Positions 10,673 to 23,500 of a stretch of DNA of 64,000 nt are shown here, piece by piece (the first letter of the stretch is position 1; the number at the start of each line of letters is the position of its first letter). The translations under genes were made by a program, and so were the position numbers. Location of the stretch: positions 14,569,501 to 14,633,500 of the forward strand of contig NC_091110.1 of assembly GCF_024713975.1 (NCBI RefSeq), read 5' to 3'. A model generated the notes under the pieces. That model was not told where the DNA came from, did not search any database, and saw only the letters and a list, made by a program, of their open reading frames with translations. Source of the stretch: Paralichthys olivaceus (lineage: Eukaryota > Chordata > Actinopteri > Pleuronectiformes > Paralichthyidae).

Positions 10673-13600
10673 ATGAGTACATCGGAGTCGCTGGATCGGA
10701 TGGAGCTGTGTGGAAGCCTCCTGACGTGGGTACGTGGTGGTGAAATGCTGGGTTTTATCCCCCCCCCCCCCTGACAGGCTGGCGGCTCTCCGGCGCCGGC
10801 GACGCTAGCTAAGCGCTCATGGCTAATGCTAGCTGGGCGAGCTAACGGGGCAGACCGGGAGACGACGGGCGGGCGCTGGTTACGTATGCAGGCCAGCTGT
10901 TTGGCTGCTTTAGCTGCTGATGTGTTGTCCGCCAGCACACCGCCCTCGTCTGTCATGGCTTTTTACAAGGCTAGCTAGCTCTGTAGCTCCTTCGCTAGCT
11001 CAGCTCTCCCACTGCTCGGTCGTTTTGAGTCCCCGGCGTGAAGCGACACAGACGCCGGCCGTGTTTCAGCTCATGTGTTGGGGTTCAACGCTTTTTCATC
11101 TGGATCGGAGATATAACGCCACAGCACGGTGTCTGCTTTGAGTCTGGATTCCTGTCATTGTTGTCTCGTGTATCACTACTGATCGCTGCACCTTCCCCAT
11201 CCCTCCTTCTGATCCGATTCAGCAAACCCAAGTAGCTCTCAGGGTTTTTTTTATTATCTGTAACCTCAGCTCTAATATCTCCGGAGCTTGAACACGTCTA
11301 TCATGTGGATCGAAGGCATCAGATTAAAGCATCATGTGCTGCTGTGTGGGGCTTGTTTACATTGTTGAGATGCAGCTCTGTGATAAAGGCTGGAACAATG
11401 TTACTCATGTGTATGTGTGTGCAGAGTAGATTTCCATCAATGATGTCACTGAGGTGTTTTGGTTATGACTGTCATTGCTTCAGTGCAACATGCAACCCAC
11501 GGCATAATGGAAAAAGGTACTGTGCATATGAGCCACGTAGATAGACGCCCATTCACTGAGCCTGTCTAAAAACATCTGGGACTAGTTGAGCTGAAATTAC
11601 ATGTGATGGAAACTGCATTGGTGTTTACTACACACAGCCAGCATGAATGTCAGTAGTGTATAGTGATAACACACATCATGGTGGAGCTTTGTTAAGGTAA
11701 ACTTAACATGCTCCCTGTGTCATATGTTACCTCATGTGTCCAAGTTCCTCTGTGAAACTGAAACAGGAGCTTTAGAGCTTGTGTGCAGAGCTTAAACATT
11801 AAAGTATTTAATGTACATCATGGAAATGAAGTTTCCGAGTTGTGACTCTTTGTTGGAATAGAAAGCTTTAAAAGAAAGGCATACATATTTAAAATTCGAA
11901 GGACACACAGAGAAGGGCATACCGCCACCAAGTCCTGATAGTCCCTTGATTAACATTTAAATATTCTATATCCAGATTTTTATTTGGATCTGATACATAT
12001 ATTTCAGCCCCCTGAACAGGCTTTATATGTTCCATCAAGATCCATGAATTATTCTTTGAGAAATGAATGAAAATGTAGAAAAACAAACTATCTAGCGGAA
12101 AACTAAACCCTGCATCTAACCCTCTGATCCCAATCAGCACCAAAATTGAATGGGCTCTCTCCAGAACCACTCCACATCCCTGCACCAAATACTGTGGTAA
12201 TCTTTCCAGTAGTTTCTGTGTATTTCTGTTCACAGACAGATTGGCAGACAAAAATATAACCGCCACCAACCCTCAAAATAATGGATTTGGTACAAACTGA
12301 GTTCATAAAACTTGGTAAATTTAGTTGATGCACAGTCACATCCAATGTGACATCTAGTTGCCCCCTCTTGTTGTTGCTTGGTTCATGTAGGACAACTCAG
12401 AATGGCCTCACGACAAGTTCCTAGTAATGGTGACAGGCAAACATTCCACACATACCTGTTAACTGGGAAGTCACAAAAGTCTCACTTTATCTGGATTCAG
12501 ATTCACTTTAACTGTAAAAGATGTGTTTCATGCTCCCCGATGTGGATAATTGGAAACCCATGACAGCAATAATTTCCCACATGTTATCTTCACACTGATC
12601 ACTTCTCTTTTGTAATAAAGCAGAACCTTCTGCTGCCCAATTTTTTCTATTCACACAACACCTAAACATATATACACAACACGTTTTTCCACAGCTCAAC
12701 TCTCTTTTCCTAACTGTATCCACAAACCTGTTGTTTTTCTTTTCAAAATGGACCTCATGAATTTCTAGAAATTCAAATTGCATCACAGATATTAGTGATT
12801 GTTTTCTAATTGTGTGGCCCTTTGTGTGTTGCCACAGGTCATTTAGTCATTTGCACCATTTATTTAGCCGTTAAGAGCAATGGTTATCATGGTAATGGAA
12901 CCTTTTGATGAAGTGCTCCTATCTTAGCTTTTAAGCTCATTGCTATAGATGATGTGATCAAAGAAGACTGATAGTAATCAGGCCAGACCACCAGACCCAA
13001 GCAAATCTTAAACTAAACTAGAACCTCAAAATGCCTCAGGTCATGTGATGCTTTGTTTCCAGATTAATTGGTTTTTCATTATCGTGTTGCAGCTCACACA
13101 CATTGTGTCAAAAGTTAAGTATGCCTCCAGCTAAAAATGATATGAAAACAAGTCTGCTGATAAAAGTGCTGGTCTGTGTGCATTAAACCGTTACAGTTCG
13201 GTTGTGTAGTGAAGGCATCTGGAGGTGGATGGTTGTATATTGTGATCGATCTTGAAGACGTTAATTATCTACTTTTGAAGCAAACCCCAAAAGATTGTGA
13301 TATTTTTGTGTTTCGATGGATGCAGTAGTGGTGTTTGACCTTGTTTCACTCTGATCTGTGCTCAGCGATTAATATGATCAGGTTTAGGATTAGGAGGTGA
13401 TCCCAGTGACGCAGGACATGGTTTGGCCCTGAGATATCTGAGATATTCTATAAACTTTACAAATCTAGATGTTTAGTACAATCAGCGGTGAGTGGCAGCT
13501 TTAGTAGCAGTTTACGTCTTTTGGCCAACTACCAAAAAAGTTCAAATGACAAACATCAGATCAGTGTTCCACGACATAAATTAAAACTTATAAATAATAA

Positions 13601-16600
13601 TTCTCAATGTACAACTCATGTGCCACCAGTCAGTGTCAGTGAATGAAGCACAAACACACTTGATTCACTGACACTGACAACCCTACACAATGTCCTGATC
13701 AACACAAAGCCACTCACCTGCAGAGCTCCCCTGTGCTTTTCCAGAGACATCACATGGGGGGCATATGTCTCAGTTAAAGGCTTTGTAGTTCAGTGGTGTG
13801 TGCGCTGCAGTTTTGTTGACGTATCAACGCAGTCAAGCGTATGGAGCTTATGTGGCCACGAGAATGTATTGATGCCTGGGAAGTGGAACAGTGGTTTAGC
13901 ATGTAAATCAAGCTACAGAGCCCCGTGAAGACAGAATGTCTACTCTATAAAATGCAACAGATATGTTGGAACTAAAGTCGCCAGGCGATTTAAGGTGGCA
14001 CCATAACTCATCAGCAAAAATAGGTCTTGATGAAGAGTCCGACCTGACCTCCAGCATTACAATCACATTCACAAATGCTTTGTAACAGTCTGTAGATACC
14101 AGCTGTTGACTGGCTGTCATGTTTCTGTCAAGGCCTCTGGTGGCTGTGTGTTGCCTTTTTGTGATGGGCTGGCTCCTCCTTTATTTTCTTTCCTTCCATG
14201 TCTTTCCTGCTAAAGGAAGTGATGCAGAAGGTTGCTGCAGTGGAGAGCCATCATCAAGTTTAGAACAATAGGTGTGGATGAAGCCAATTTCTACCACGAT
14301 ACAAACTGCACCTGCAGCTTTCAAGTTTATTATGCTGTTGTTTTTCATCTGCGTTGCAACAAATTGATGCCACACGTCTGTCAGCGATAGTACGAACTGC
14401 AGTCACCTGCATCGTGTTCTGTCGGTATCCAGACACAGGAAATCAGAATGTGGCCAATTCTAAAGGATAACATCACTGAAGTGATGGAGTGAGCACTGTG
14501 TGGTAATGAAGTGAGTAAGGTTTTTCTCAGTCTACCACTGGTAATGAATGTTATGCAATCATGGAAATTGCTTTGGTTCTTTTGTGTGTCGGCTCTGGGC
14601 CACTGACTGGCTTCAGCCACGAGCTGCTGGACTGATACTCAAGAGAAGCTGCTTCCTCTCTGGTGCTTGGCTGCCCGAAACACCAGGAAGTGTAGAAATA
14701 GGAATAATTATAGATATTTTTTGAAAGTCATCAGATGAAGGAAGGTTGTCTTGGTTGTTGAGACGTTTATTTGAGAGCTGTTATACATATAATCATGCAG
14801 CAACAATTTAGGAAATCTTCAGACTGCTTATTCATGCTCTGCTGGTTATACCCCAAGAGACTGACCCTATTATTAGCCCCCTGGAGGTCATTTATTTGTC
14901 ACAATGTTTTCTAGCTTAAAGGACGAGACATCACACACAATGTTCGGACAACCTATGATATTGTTTGTGTCGTGTCAATGTTCTTCTACTATCGTATCCC
15001 TCTTTGTCCCTCTTTGTTAGTTGCTTTTCATGAGCTAACAAAATGCTGCTCAATATTCCAGACTTGTAAAGTTGAGTTGACTTAATGAAGCACTTTTTAT
15101 ACTCGTTTAAACTTATTTGAAAAAATACACCAGCCCGGTCAATAGCTGGAGAGGGATTTGTTCTTGCATCATGTTTATTTTAAGAAAATTGTGTAAACAC
15201 AGCCAGTATTTCCTTAGCCGGGGATTTAGATTCCAATGGGTAAAGTGGCACATCCTTGCTAACCCAACACTTTTAGCTGCTCCTCATTGAGCTTCGTGTC
15301 ATATTTGAGCCATGTAATGAAACTTGAGGCGCTCATGACTACGAAATGCAGGCAGAATTTCAATCTTGTCTTGTCATTTTCTTCTTGTCTCTTATCCAAC
15401 ATTCCTGTTTCAGTGTCCCCTCCTCTTCTGGCATGCGGACTGAGGAATATTGACTTCTGTCTGGGCAACAGACTTTTAGCCCAGAGGAAGAGTAGAGGAG
15501 AGTGACAGGAAGGGAACAAAGACAGCCCAAGTGTAATAACTGGAAAGAAATACAAAGTGGAGTGCTTCAGTCTTGTTTGGTCTATACATTATATAATATA
15601 TTTAAAGCAGCGCCTTCCCCTCTCTCAGTACCATCACTGAAGTACCCTTGAGGAAGTAACCCCCAATCCCTCTGGTGCTGCCTAGTGGCCAACAGGGAAG
15701 ACTGGGGTTATACAGGTCAGCTTGTTGGAGTGAATGTATGTAGAGATAGTGTCATACTTTGTTCATCTCCAAGTACGCAAGACATACACTTCATTATCAG
15801 AGGGTGTATGCGAGGCTCTGTGCAGACTCCCAGCTCCACTCCAACGTGGCCACTACAGCACAAAGGCACCAACTGTGCATGTGTACTAGTCCACAGACTC
15901 CAAGCGGACTAGATTTATAATAAGAACAATTATATGTTCCTGGTGTCCACAGATTTTTGCGTGTGTCCACAAGAGTATAATTTAGTCCTCATTTGTGTGA
16001 GTGGTAGGGTGTTTGTGAAAAGAAGGCGTTGTGGCTTTTCAGAAAAGTCTTTGCTGAATGTTTTTAGCGGATTACATTGAAGGTCAACATAATAAACTGA
16101 TTAAAAATGTGTGTGTGTGTGTTTCTTTGTATAGATCCAGACTTTCGGAGTGGAGGCTCCATGTAAGACAGTTGAAGACTTGACGAGTGGCATCGTCATG
16201 GCACAGGCGCTGCAGAAAATGTAAGTTTACATATGTAATATATCTGGTCAGTTGTATTTTTATAAAAGCCCCTTTTGGCTGTGTTTCGACATGTCTGTGC
16301 AAACTGAAACTAAAAATAAATGAATGTTTATTAATACTAATGAGCAAACATACTTTAGGCCCAGCCCTTTTCTCATTGAAGTTCCTTAAACCTGCAGCTT
16401 TGGGAAGATGCCCCTCTTATTAGACTAGTTTTTATATTTCGATTTACAACAAAACAAAGAAAAACTAATGTTTATTTTTTCGTTTGTCTTCATTCTTTAG
16501 AGATATAGTGTATTTCAGTGACGTTTGGATTGGTAGAATCAAGCCAGATGTCGGGGACAACTGGAGGTTAAAGGTAAGGATCAGACATCGTTTGGTCTGA

Positions 16601-17517
16601 TGTAAAACGTTGCATAGTTGTAGATATTTCTTTAGAATAGATAAATATTGATATATTTATAATATTTGTCAGTCTCAGTTGGTGTCCCTAGTATTGGTAT
16701 TTCTAATATTTTGGATAAATGTCTACATACGTATTCTGTTTTTTCAGGTCAGCAATCTAAAGAAAGTTCTGAAAGGAATCCTGGACTATAACCAGGAGGT
16801 AAGAACCATCTACTGTTTTCATTTTGAAATAAAAAAACCTTTTCAGCACCTAATATTCAGACTCAATAACCGTTTGTATACCGTGAGGTTATGAGTGCCT
16901 TCTCCACACTTCCTCCCTTTAGCACAGTACAGACCATGATTACCCAACATTCATTGTTGGAATATTTACATTTGAAAAAACACAATAACGTGTTTTCCTC
17001 CCGTTCAAGATCCTAGGCCAGCACATTAATGACTTCACACTACCAGATGTTAACCTCATCGGAGAACACTCTGACGCAGCAGAACTTGGGAGGATGCTGC
17101 AACTTATACTGGGCTGTGCTGTCAACTGTGAGCAGAAACAAGGTGCATATTCCATATTCTGTTTGTCTGTAGTTCGTGACAGGCTCAGACATTTGAATGT
17201 AGCTCATAACTGTGTCTCTTTTTCTCTAGAATACATCCAGACCATAATGATGATGGAGGAGTCAGTGCAGCACGTTGTCATGACAGCCATCCAAGAGGTT
17301 AGACTATCAAGCTCGTTAGACCTGGATTAAATAGTATTTGCAAATTATAGTTGTTAAATGAGAACACAGTGGGGCTGGTCAGATTTCCTTTTACTCTAAG
17401 CAGGGTTGTGGGTGTAATTGAATTGACACTCTTTTTTTTGTGTGTTCCCTGTAGCTGATGAGTAAAGAGACTCCAGTGATTGGAGGAAATGACTCATATG
17501 TGGATCTAGACAGACAG
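10673..17517 (+). CDS. hook3: hook3 exons 1-7: N-terminal Hook domain (residues 1-177)
   Basis: Coding exons 10673-10729, 16135-16220, 16501-16573, 16748-16798, 17010-17142, 17230-17297 and 17455-17517. This is the calponin-homology-like Hook domain, which in mammals binds microtubule-motor components (dynein light intermediate chain). Highly conserved stretches include GDNWRLKVSNLKKVLKGILD, DFTLPDVNLIGEHSDAAEL, GRMLQLILGCAVNCEQKQ and MMMEESVQHVVMTAIQE. All introns carry GT...AG; intron 1 is by far the longest (5.4 kb). Confidence 0.95.
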
Positions 17518-20500
17518 GTATGGAGCCTCTTTGAACCCAGCAGGGTTTCTTTACAATTCACTTCTCTTTGCTCAGTGAAAAGTCCGAGTGCTGAACATTC
17601 ACATGCCCGAATCTTTGAAATCCTGCATAGACATCCTCCATTATGTGTGTTTCTCCTCATTATTTGACCACAAACCTGTAAAACAGCTGGATCTGCTCTG
17701 CTACTGTGCATTTATTTCTGTGTATAAGCTGGGACTGTTTTTGTTTATTTTATTTGAATGATCTAGTATGTGAGCTTTAAGTCAATGGAAAGGAAATTGG
17801 TTTTGACTTGTGATTTCTTTCTGTTCTCAGCTGAAAAAAACGGCTGAGGAGCTGAACGATGCTTTGTCAACGAAGGAAGAGATCGCCCAGAGGTGTCGTG
17901 AGCTTGACATGCAGGTCAGTTTTACACAGTTGTTATCCTCCATGTTATAAGCCCTTTGAACGCTGGTTCATAATAACCGACTGTCCCGTGTCTGAATGAC
18001 ACTAATAAAAGGGGATTGTGTGTGAATAAGTGGACATTAAGATGGATAACATTATTTGTGGCTGGTTAAAATGCCGTGCTGAAACTAATATCCTAATTAA
18101 ATCATAAATATTAATCAAATAACAGCATTGTTAGAAAAATGTATATCGTCTGCTGCTGCAGCCAAAGGCACAATTTGGACTTCTGAGCATAAGGCATTAA
18201 ATATCATTGGTGATCAATGATCATCTTCTCATTACAATGATATTTGACACAGTTGATCTTTATCTACATAGATTAAATTGGTGGGAGATAAAGAAGAACA
18301 CACCACCAAGGCTATACAGGCCTGTGAAGCTCTTATAATAGACAAGAGGGAATAAAGAAGTAGTCTGATAATCATCATTTAAATGAATTGATCTCAACAT
18401 GATGAATATGTTTGATTTTTCTGTATTTTTTTACTTTGAGATCAAAATCAAAGGACATGGGTGAAAACATAACCTCATTGCATGTGGTAATGAACATTCT
18501 TTTGTGGTCACGTACTTTAACGTTTATTTAGGTTAAATATATTTAAAACATAGAAAAATACATCATTTTATAAATACATAGTGTTCACACAGTAGAACGC
18601 AGTTACTTTGTAATATTTAAGAGTCTTTCACTCTGATTTTGTTATACTTTGTATTTCTTTAAAAGCAGCTCCATTTTTCTGAATGGATTTAATTAAATGT
18701 CCTCGACGTTAACAATGACTAATTGTGGCAAATGGACAGATAATTTATCTCATATTTATTTATCATAATGGATTTTCTGCTACTTAAGAAAAATGGAGCT
18801 GTAAATTACCTGCTCTCTTGTTGTGTTCAATCACTTTTCCTCTTATTTCCTGACTATTTCAATACTGTGTGCCTTGCTTTAAAGGCCCTCCATGTCCAAG
18901 AGGAGCGTGATAGACTGAGGTTAGAGTTTAATGAGCTAGAAGAGAGGGTAAATGCAAACTTTCTTCTTTCCGTCTCTTCCGTCCATCCATGGTGTGTGGT
19001 GTGTCTAATAGTCCTGGATTTTTTTTCTCAGTCTGCTTGCACCAGTATCCCTTTTGGAACCAAGATCTCCCCTTGTCCTAATTATGTGTGCATGTGTGTG
19101 TACACGTTTATGCACAAGTGTTTGTGCACACGTATACACACGGTCCTCTCGGTGCACACCAGCCACAACTCCAGTCTTGTGTGGGTGTGTCAGAGGTCGC
19201 CCCTTCAATGATAACGTCCTGCCTCTTTACCCTGTCGTGTTTCATGCACTTTCCCACAGCAACAGTAGGCAGCAAGAGGTTTTTGAACCAATAGAAAGGA
19301 GTCATTTCATGGCAATAATGTTATTAATAAGTTACATTGCTGATTAGAAGTGCACACCGAGAACCCTTTTATTAAAATAAATGAGACCATCAAGCAATCA
19401 GCAAAGTCAATACTCAACAGAACTGATCTCAGCTTTTGTGTGACATAAGTTTGTTCCACTGATTTTTTTTTTTTCACAGTGGTGCAAGTTCTCCCAGAAC
19501 GCTTCCACATAACCGTGTTACTGACCAAATCATATGGCTTACATTCTCCACATAGGAGTGTCAAACAAAAATCAATCATCAGTCAAATACATTTAAAAAC
19601 TCTGTTTCTTGAGTCGACCTGTAGTTATACAAAAAAAAACCACATTGAACTTTGAACAAAACAAGAAAACCCAAAGTATGCTACACTGGTGTCACAAGAC
19701 GTTAAATAAGATCCTCACTCACTCACTTACACAGTTGGCAGTGGTTTCCTCATAGAGTAAGTAAAGCTCAGTGGTATTTGTTTTAATGTCCCATTATAAT
19801 GAAGGGTTTATTGATTAGGTTTTAATGAGTCCAACAACAACCAGGGATTAAAAATGGTGGGAATAGCAGTGAAAATAATCAGCTTCTGCTTTGCTTTGTG
19901 TGGAGTTTGATTCCCTGTCTATCACAATGACGAGACAACATCAAACCATATGTAGCCCTATTTGCTATGTTGGTGTGTCTGGTGTGTCTTTGCGTTCTCA
20001 CTGAGGTTGATGCTGCAGTGATTGTGATTAACCTGTTGGACTGAATGCTTCAAAGATGCAATTTGAAAGCTTTAGTGTCACTCCCTCCTAACTTTACCCC
20101 CTTTCTGCCTCTTCTCTCCTTTTTCATTTATCATTCCATCCTCCTTTTTGCATTTTTCCACTATTTCCACTTTCCTCTTATCCAATTCACTTCTTCTCCC
20201 TATTCATCTAATTGTGTATCTCACTACTGGACCGTCTCCTGTACTCTCTGCTCCTTTTATTATTCTTTTTCCTACGTACTTCCATTCTTTCCTTCTCTTC
20301 ACCACCCTCCCTTCCCCAGGTGGCAGCGCTGCAAGAGGAGAAGAGCAGTTTACTCGCAGAAAACCAGGTCCTGATGGAGAGACTCAACCAGTCTGACTCC
20401 ATAGAGGATATTAACAGCCCAGCTGGACGCAGACACCTCCAGCTGCAGACACAACTCGAGCAACTGCAGGAAGAAACGTTCAGGTGTGGAGTTGGAAGGA

Positions 20501-23500
20501 GATTTTGTTACATAAAATGTGAGGATGTTCTGACGCAAATTTGAAAGATGATTATTGTTATTAATTCATTTTAGGTTGGAGGCAGCAAAAGACGACTACC
20601 GGATCCGGTGTGAGGAGCTTGAAAAAGAACTGATAGATGCAAAGTCACAGAATGAGGAGCTTGTGTCACTGGCTGATGAAGCCCAGTCCCTTAAGGATGA
20701 GATGGATGTTCTTCGGTAAGTTGGGATGGAAAATGTAATGTAAGCATTCATTGTGTTATAGTTCAAAAAAACAGGACAAATGCCAAATATTGCATTTCGA
20801 ACCACTATCAAATATCTGTTGTTTCAGGCATGTTGCTACACAAACAGAGCTTTAGTTAAGCTTTTCCCTTTATGTAACCTCACAAAATGAAACCGCTCAT
20901 TGTTTTCACCTCTAGGCATTCATCAGACAAAGTGTCCAAACTGGAGGGGACAGTGGAACACTACAAGAAGAAACTGGAGGACATGGGACTTCTGAGGAGA
21001 CAGGTACACAGTCACACACAGACAGACAACCGGAAGAACTTACAGCACACAATTGATGCTTATATTTCCGTGGCTGTTTTTCAGAACAAGCTTATGGAGG
21101 AGAAGAACACAGTGTTAATGCAGACCAATGTGGGTTTGGAAGAAGAGCTACGAAAGGCAAATGCCACAAAGGGCCAGCTCGAGACGTACAAGAGACAGGT
21201 ACCCAAACAGCATGTTGTTAAATCTCAAAAATCTTACTTTACATTTCCCCTGACAGGAGGATGTTTTCACTCTGCGCAGGTGGTTGAACTTCAGAACAGA
21301 CTGTCAGAAGAGTCTAAAAAGGCCGACAAGATGGAGTTCGAGTACAAACGTGTCAAAGAGAAAGTGGACTCACTGCAAAAAGAAAAAGATGTATGTTTAA
21401 TTCACTTTCTTAATAAACAAATGAGTGAAACTGAAAATTATACAAGAATAATCAAGTAGTCTCCCTCTGCAAAACGATAAAGCCCATAATATTCCACACG
21501 GTGTTCCAGTGGTTACCACTGTCACCTCAGAAGGTTCTGGATTCGATTATTTCTTTTCTCTGTGGCGTTTGCATGTTCTCATGTTCTCAGACCAATTTTA
21601 AAGACAAAACATGTTCAGATATATTACAAGCAGGTTAATGTTTCCTTGGCATTTATTCCATTTGTAACGTCAATTCTACACCCTGCATTATTTATCTTTC
21701 AGTCTCTGTAACATGCAATCATACAGATTTCTCTGTCTCCCTCTGCAGCGAATGCGGACAGAGAGAGACTCGCTGAAGGAGACGATTGAGGAGCTGCACT
21801 GTGTCCAGGCTCAGGAGGGACAGCTTACATCTAGTAAGGAAATGTGGCTAAACCTGAGTAGTTGAGCTTGAGTTGAGTTGGGTTTTCCCTGTAATAACAA
21901 CAACACTGTCTGCTTACCCAGGTCTCTTCCCATTGGTCAGCAACGATGGCTCAGATTCGCTGGCTGCTGAGATCACCACCCCAGAGATACGGTATGACTT
22001 TTAGAGTTAGGGAAAAGAATGTAAATATTATATTTTATATAGGAATAAATATCAGCACAGTATATAAAAGTTATAATTAGTAAAATCATTTTGAACATGT
22101 GCATCTTTATTGTATATTTTAGAAATTCTGTGTATTTGTCATAAAAAAGACTTTATTTACTTCAGAACAGTTGTTTTCAAGATTTTAAAGTCAATATTGC
22201 AAGTTGCCTGTAAAAATCACATCAGTTGATATTAAGGCTGCAATTTGAAAGGTGCTTTAAAATGACAGGTCTGCAGTTGGACCCCCGTCTGTGTTGCTGA
22301 TCCTTTGTGTATGTGTGTACAGTCTGTCTGCTGTGCTATAGCCAGATTATTTCAAGCCTCTTCCCCCTGCTGCTTTTCCTGCCAATTTAAGGTGGATGAG
22401 AGTCGGGCCTCAAAAGAGCCGTCTCTGTAGTGAGTTATGTAATAGTTGTGTGTGAGTTACATCAGCCTCACTGCTGCTCTCCAAGAGGGCTGGGTTTTCC
22501 TCTAGTCCCATAAAGTGCCTGGATTTTAGTTCAGCATTTGCAAACCTAGAAAAATTTGGATTTCCATTGAAACCCTAATCTTACCAAAGCTGCTTATGGC
22601 AAATCAATCCATGCTATTTGTTAGCCTTTAGTGGCAGACAGGTGAAAAACTGCAGTTTCTTGAGATGTTGTCTCCTGCAGGGATTCAAAAAACAAAGAAA
22701 GATGTCTTTAGCTTTAGAAAAGTTTCTTGTGAGATATCAAAGATACAAACTGTGTGAAAAACTAAACTGCTAACTACATAACTTGCTCATTTGTTGGTCT
22801 TCAGTTCGAGTGATTGTATATGAAAAGCTGAAGCAGCCTTTTAAAAGCAACATCTGGAATTGATTATTGCCGGTCTGCTCTAAACTGAACACAGCCAGAT
22901 GAACAGCTGGAAACACAGTTATTCTCTGTCTACTGCAGTGCAGGACTCAGAACTCCACCAGGGAACTCCAGTCAACTTTATGTAATATATTTTATCGAAT
23001 AAGCTCCACTGGAATCTTTACTCCGCCTCCCTTCTTCCTGAGTAGCCAGCGCCTGTGAGTGTATAAATATTTAGCTGGTTCCTCAGTTTGTGAAAGGAGT
23101 CAGCAGCCACACCCTAAACGAAAGACTCGTGTAACAGGCTGTGCTCATTCAGTGCAATCTAAACGTGTATTCTAGTTTCATGTTGCAGACTAGATTTATA
23201 AATGTTCAAGTGAAGTTGCTGCCCAATCAATCAATTAAGTTTGACAAGTACAGACATGATTTACCATCTCACCAAATATTGACTGATGCTCATTCAAATG
23301 TGTTTATATCATAATATGTGAAGGTTTTACAAGATTTTTGCTTTTAAAGTTTTAAAATGTAGTTCTCTTGCTAATATTTATTGTAGATTGAAAGCAGTTC
23401 TAGGGATAACACACTGAAGAAACAATAACATGGTCACCATTTGTCTTTAGTCATTATAATATGATACCAGAATTATTTTTTCAGAGATTTGGGTAAATAT

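Larger units (their letters stand above)
10730..16134 (+). other. hook3 intron 1
   Basis: A 5.4-kb intron. Its first 500 bp are CpG-rich (promoter-proximal). It contains a decayed interspersed repeat at about 12015-12310, a 16-bp perfect inverted repeat at 13629-13678 and a short GT run just before the acceptor (about 16108-16121). No further exon is supported. Confidence 0.75.
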
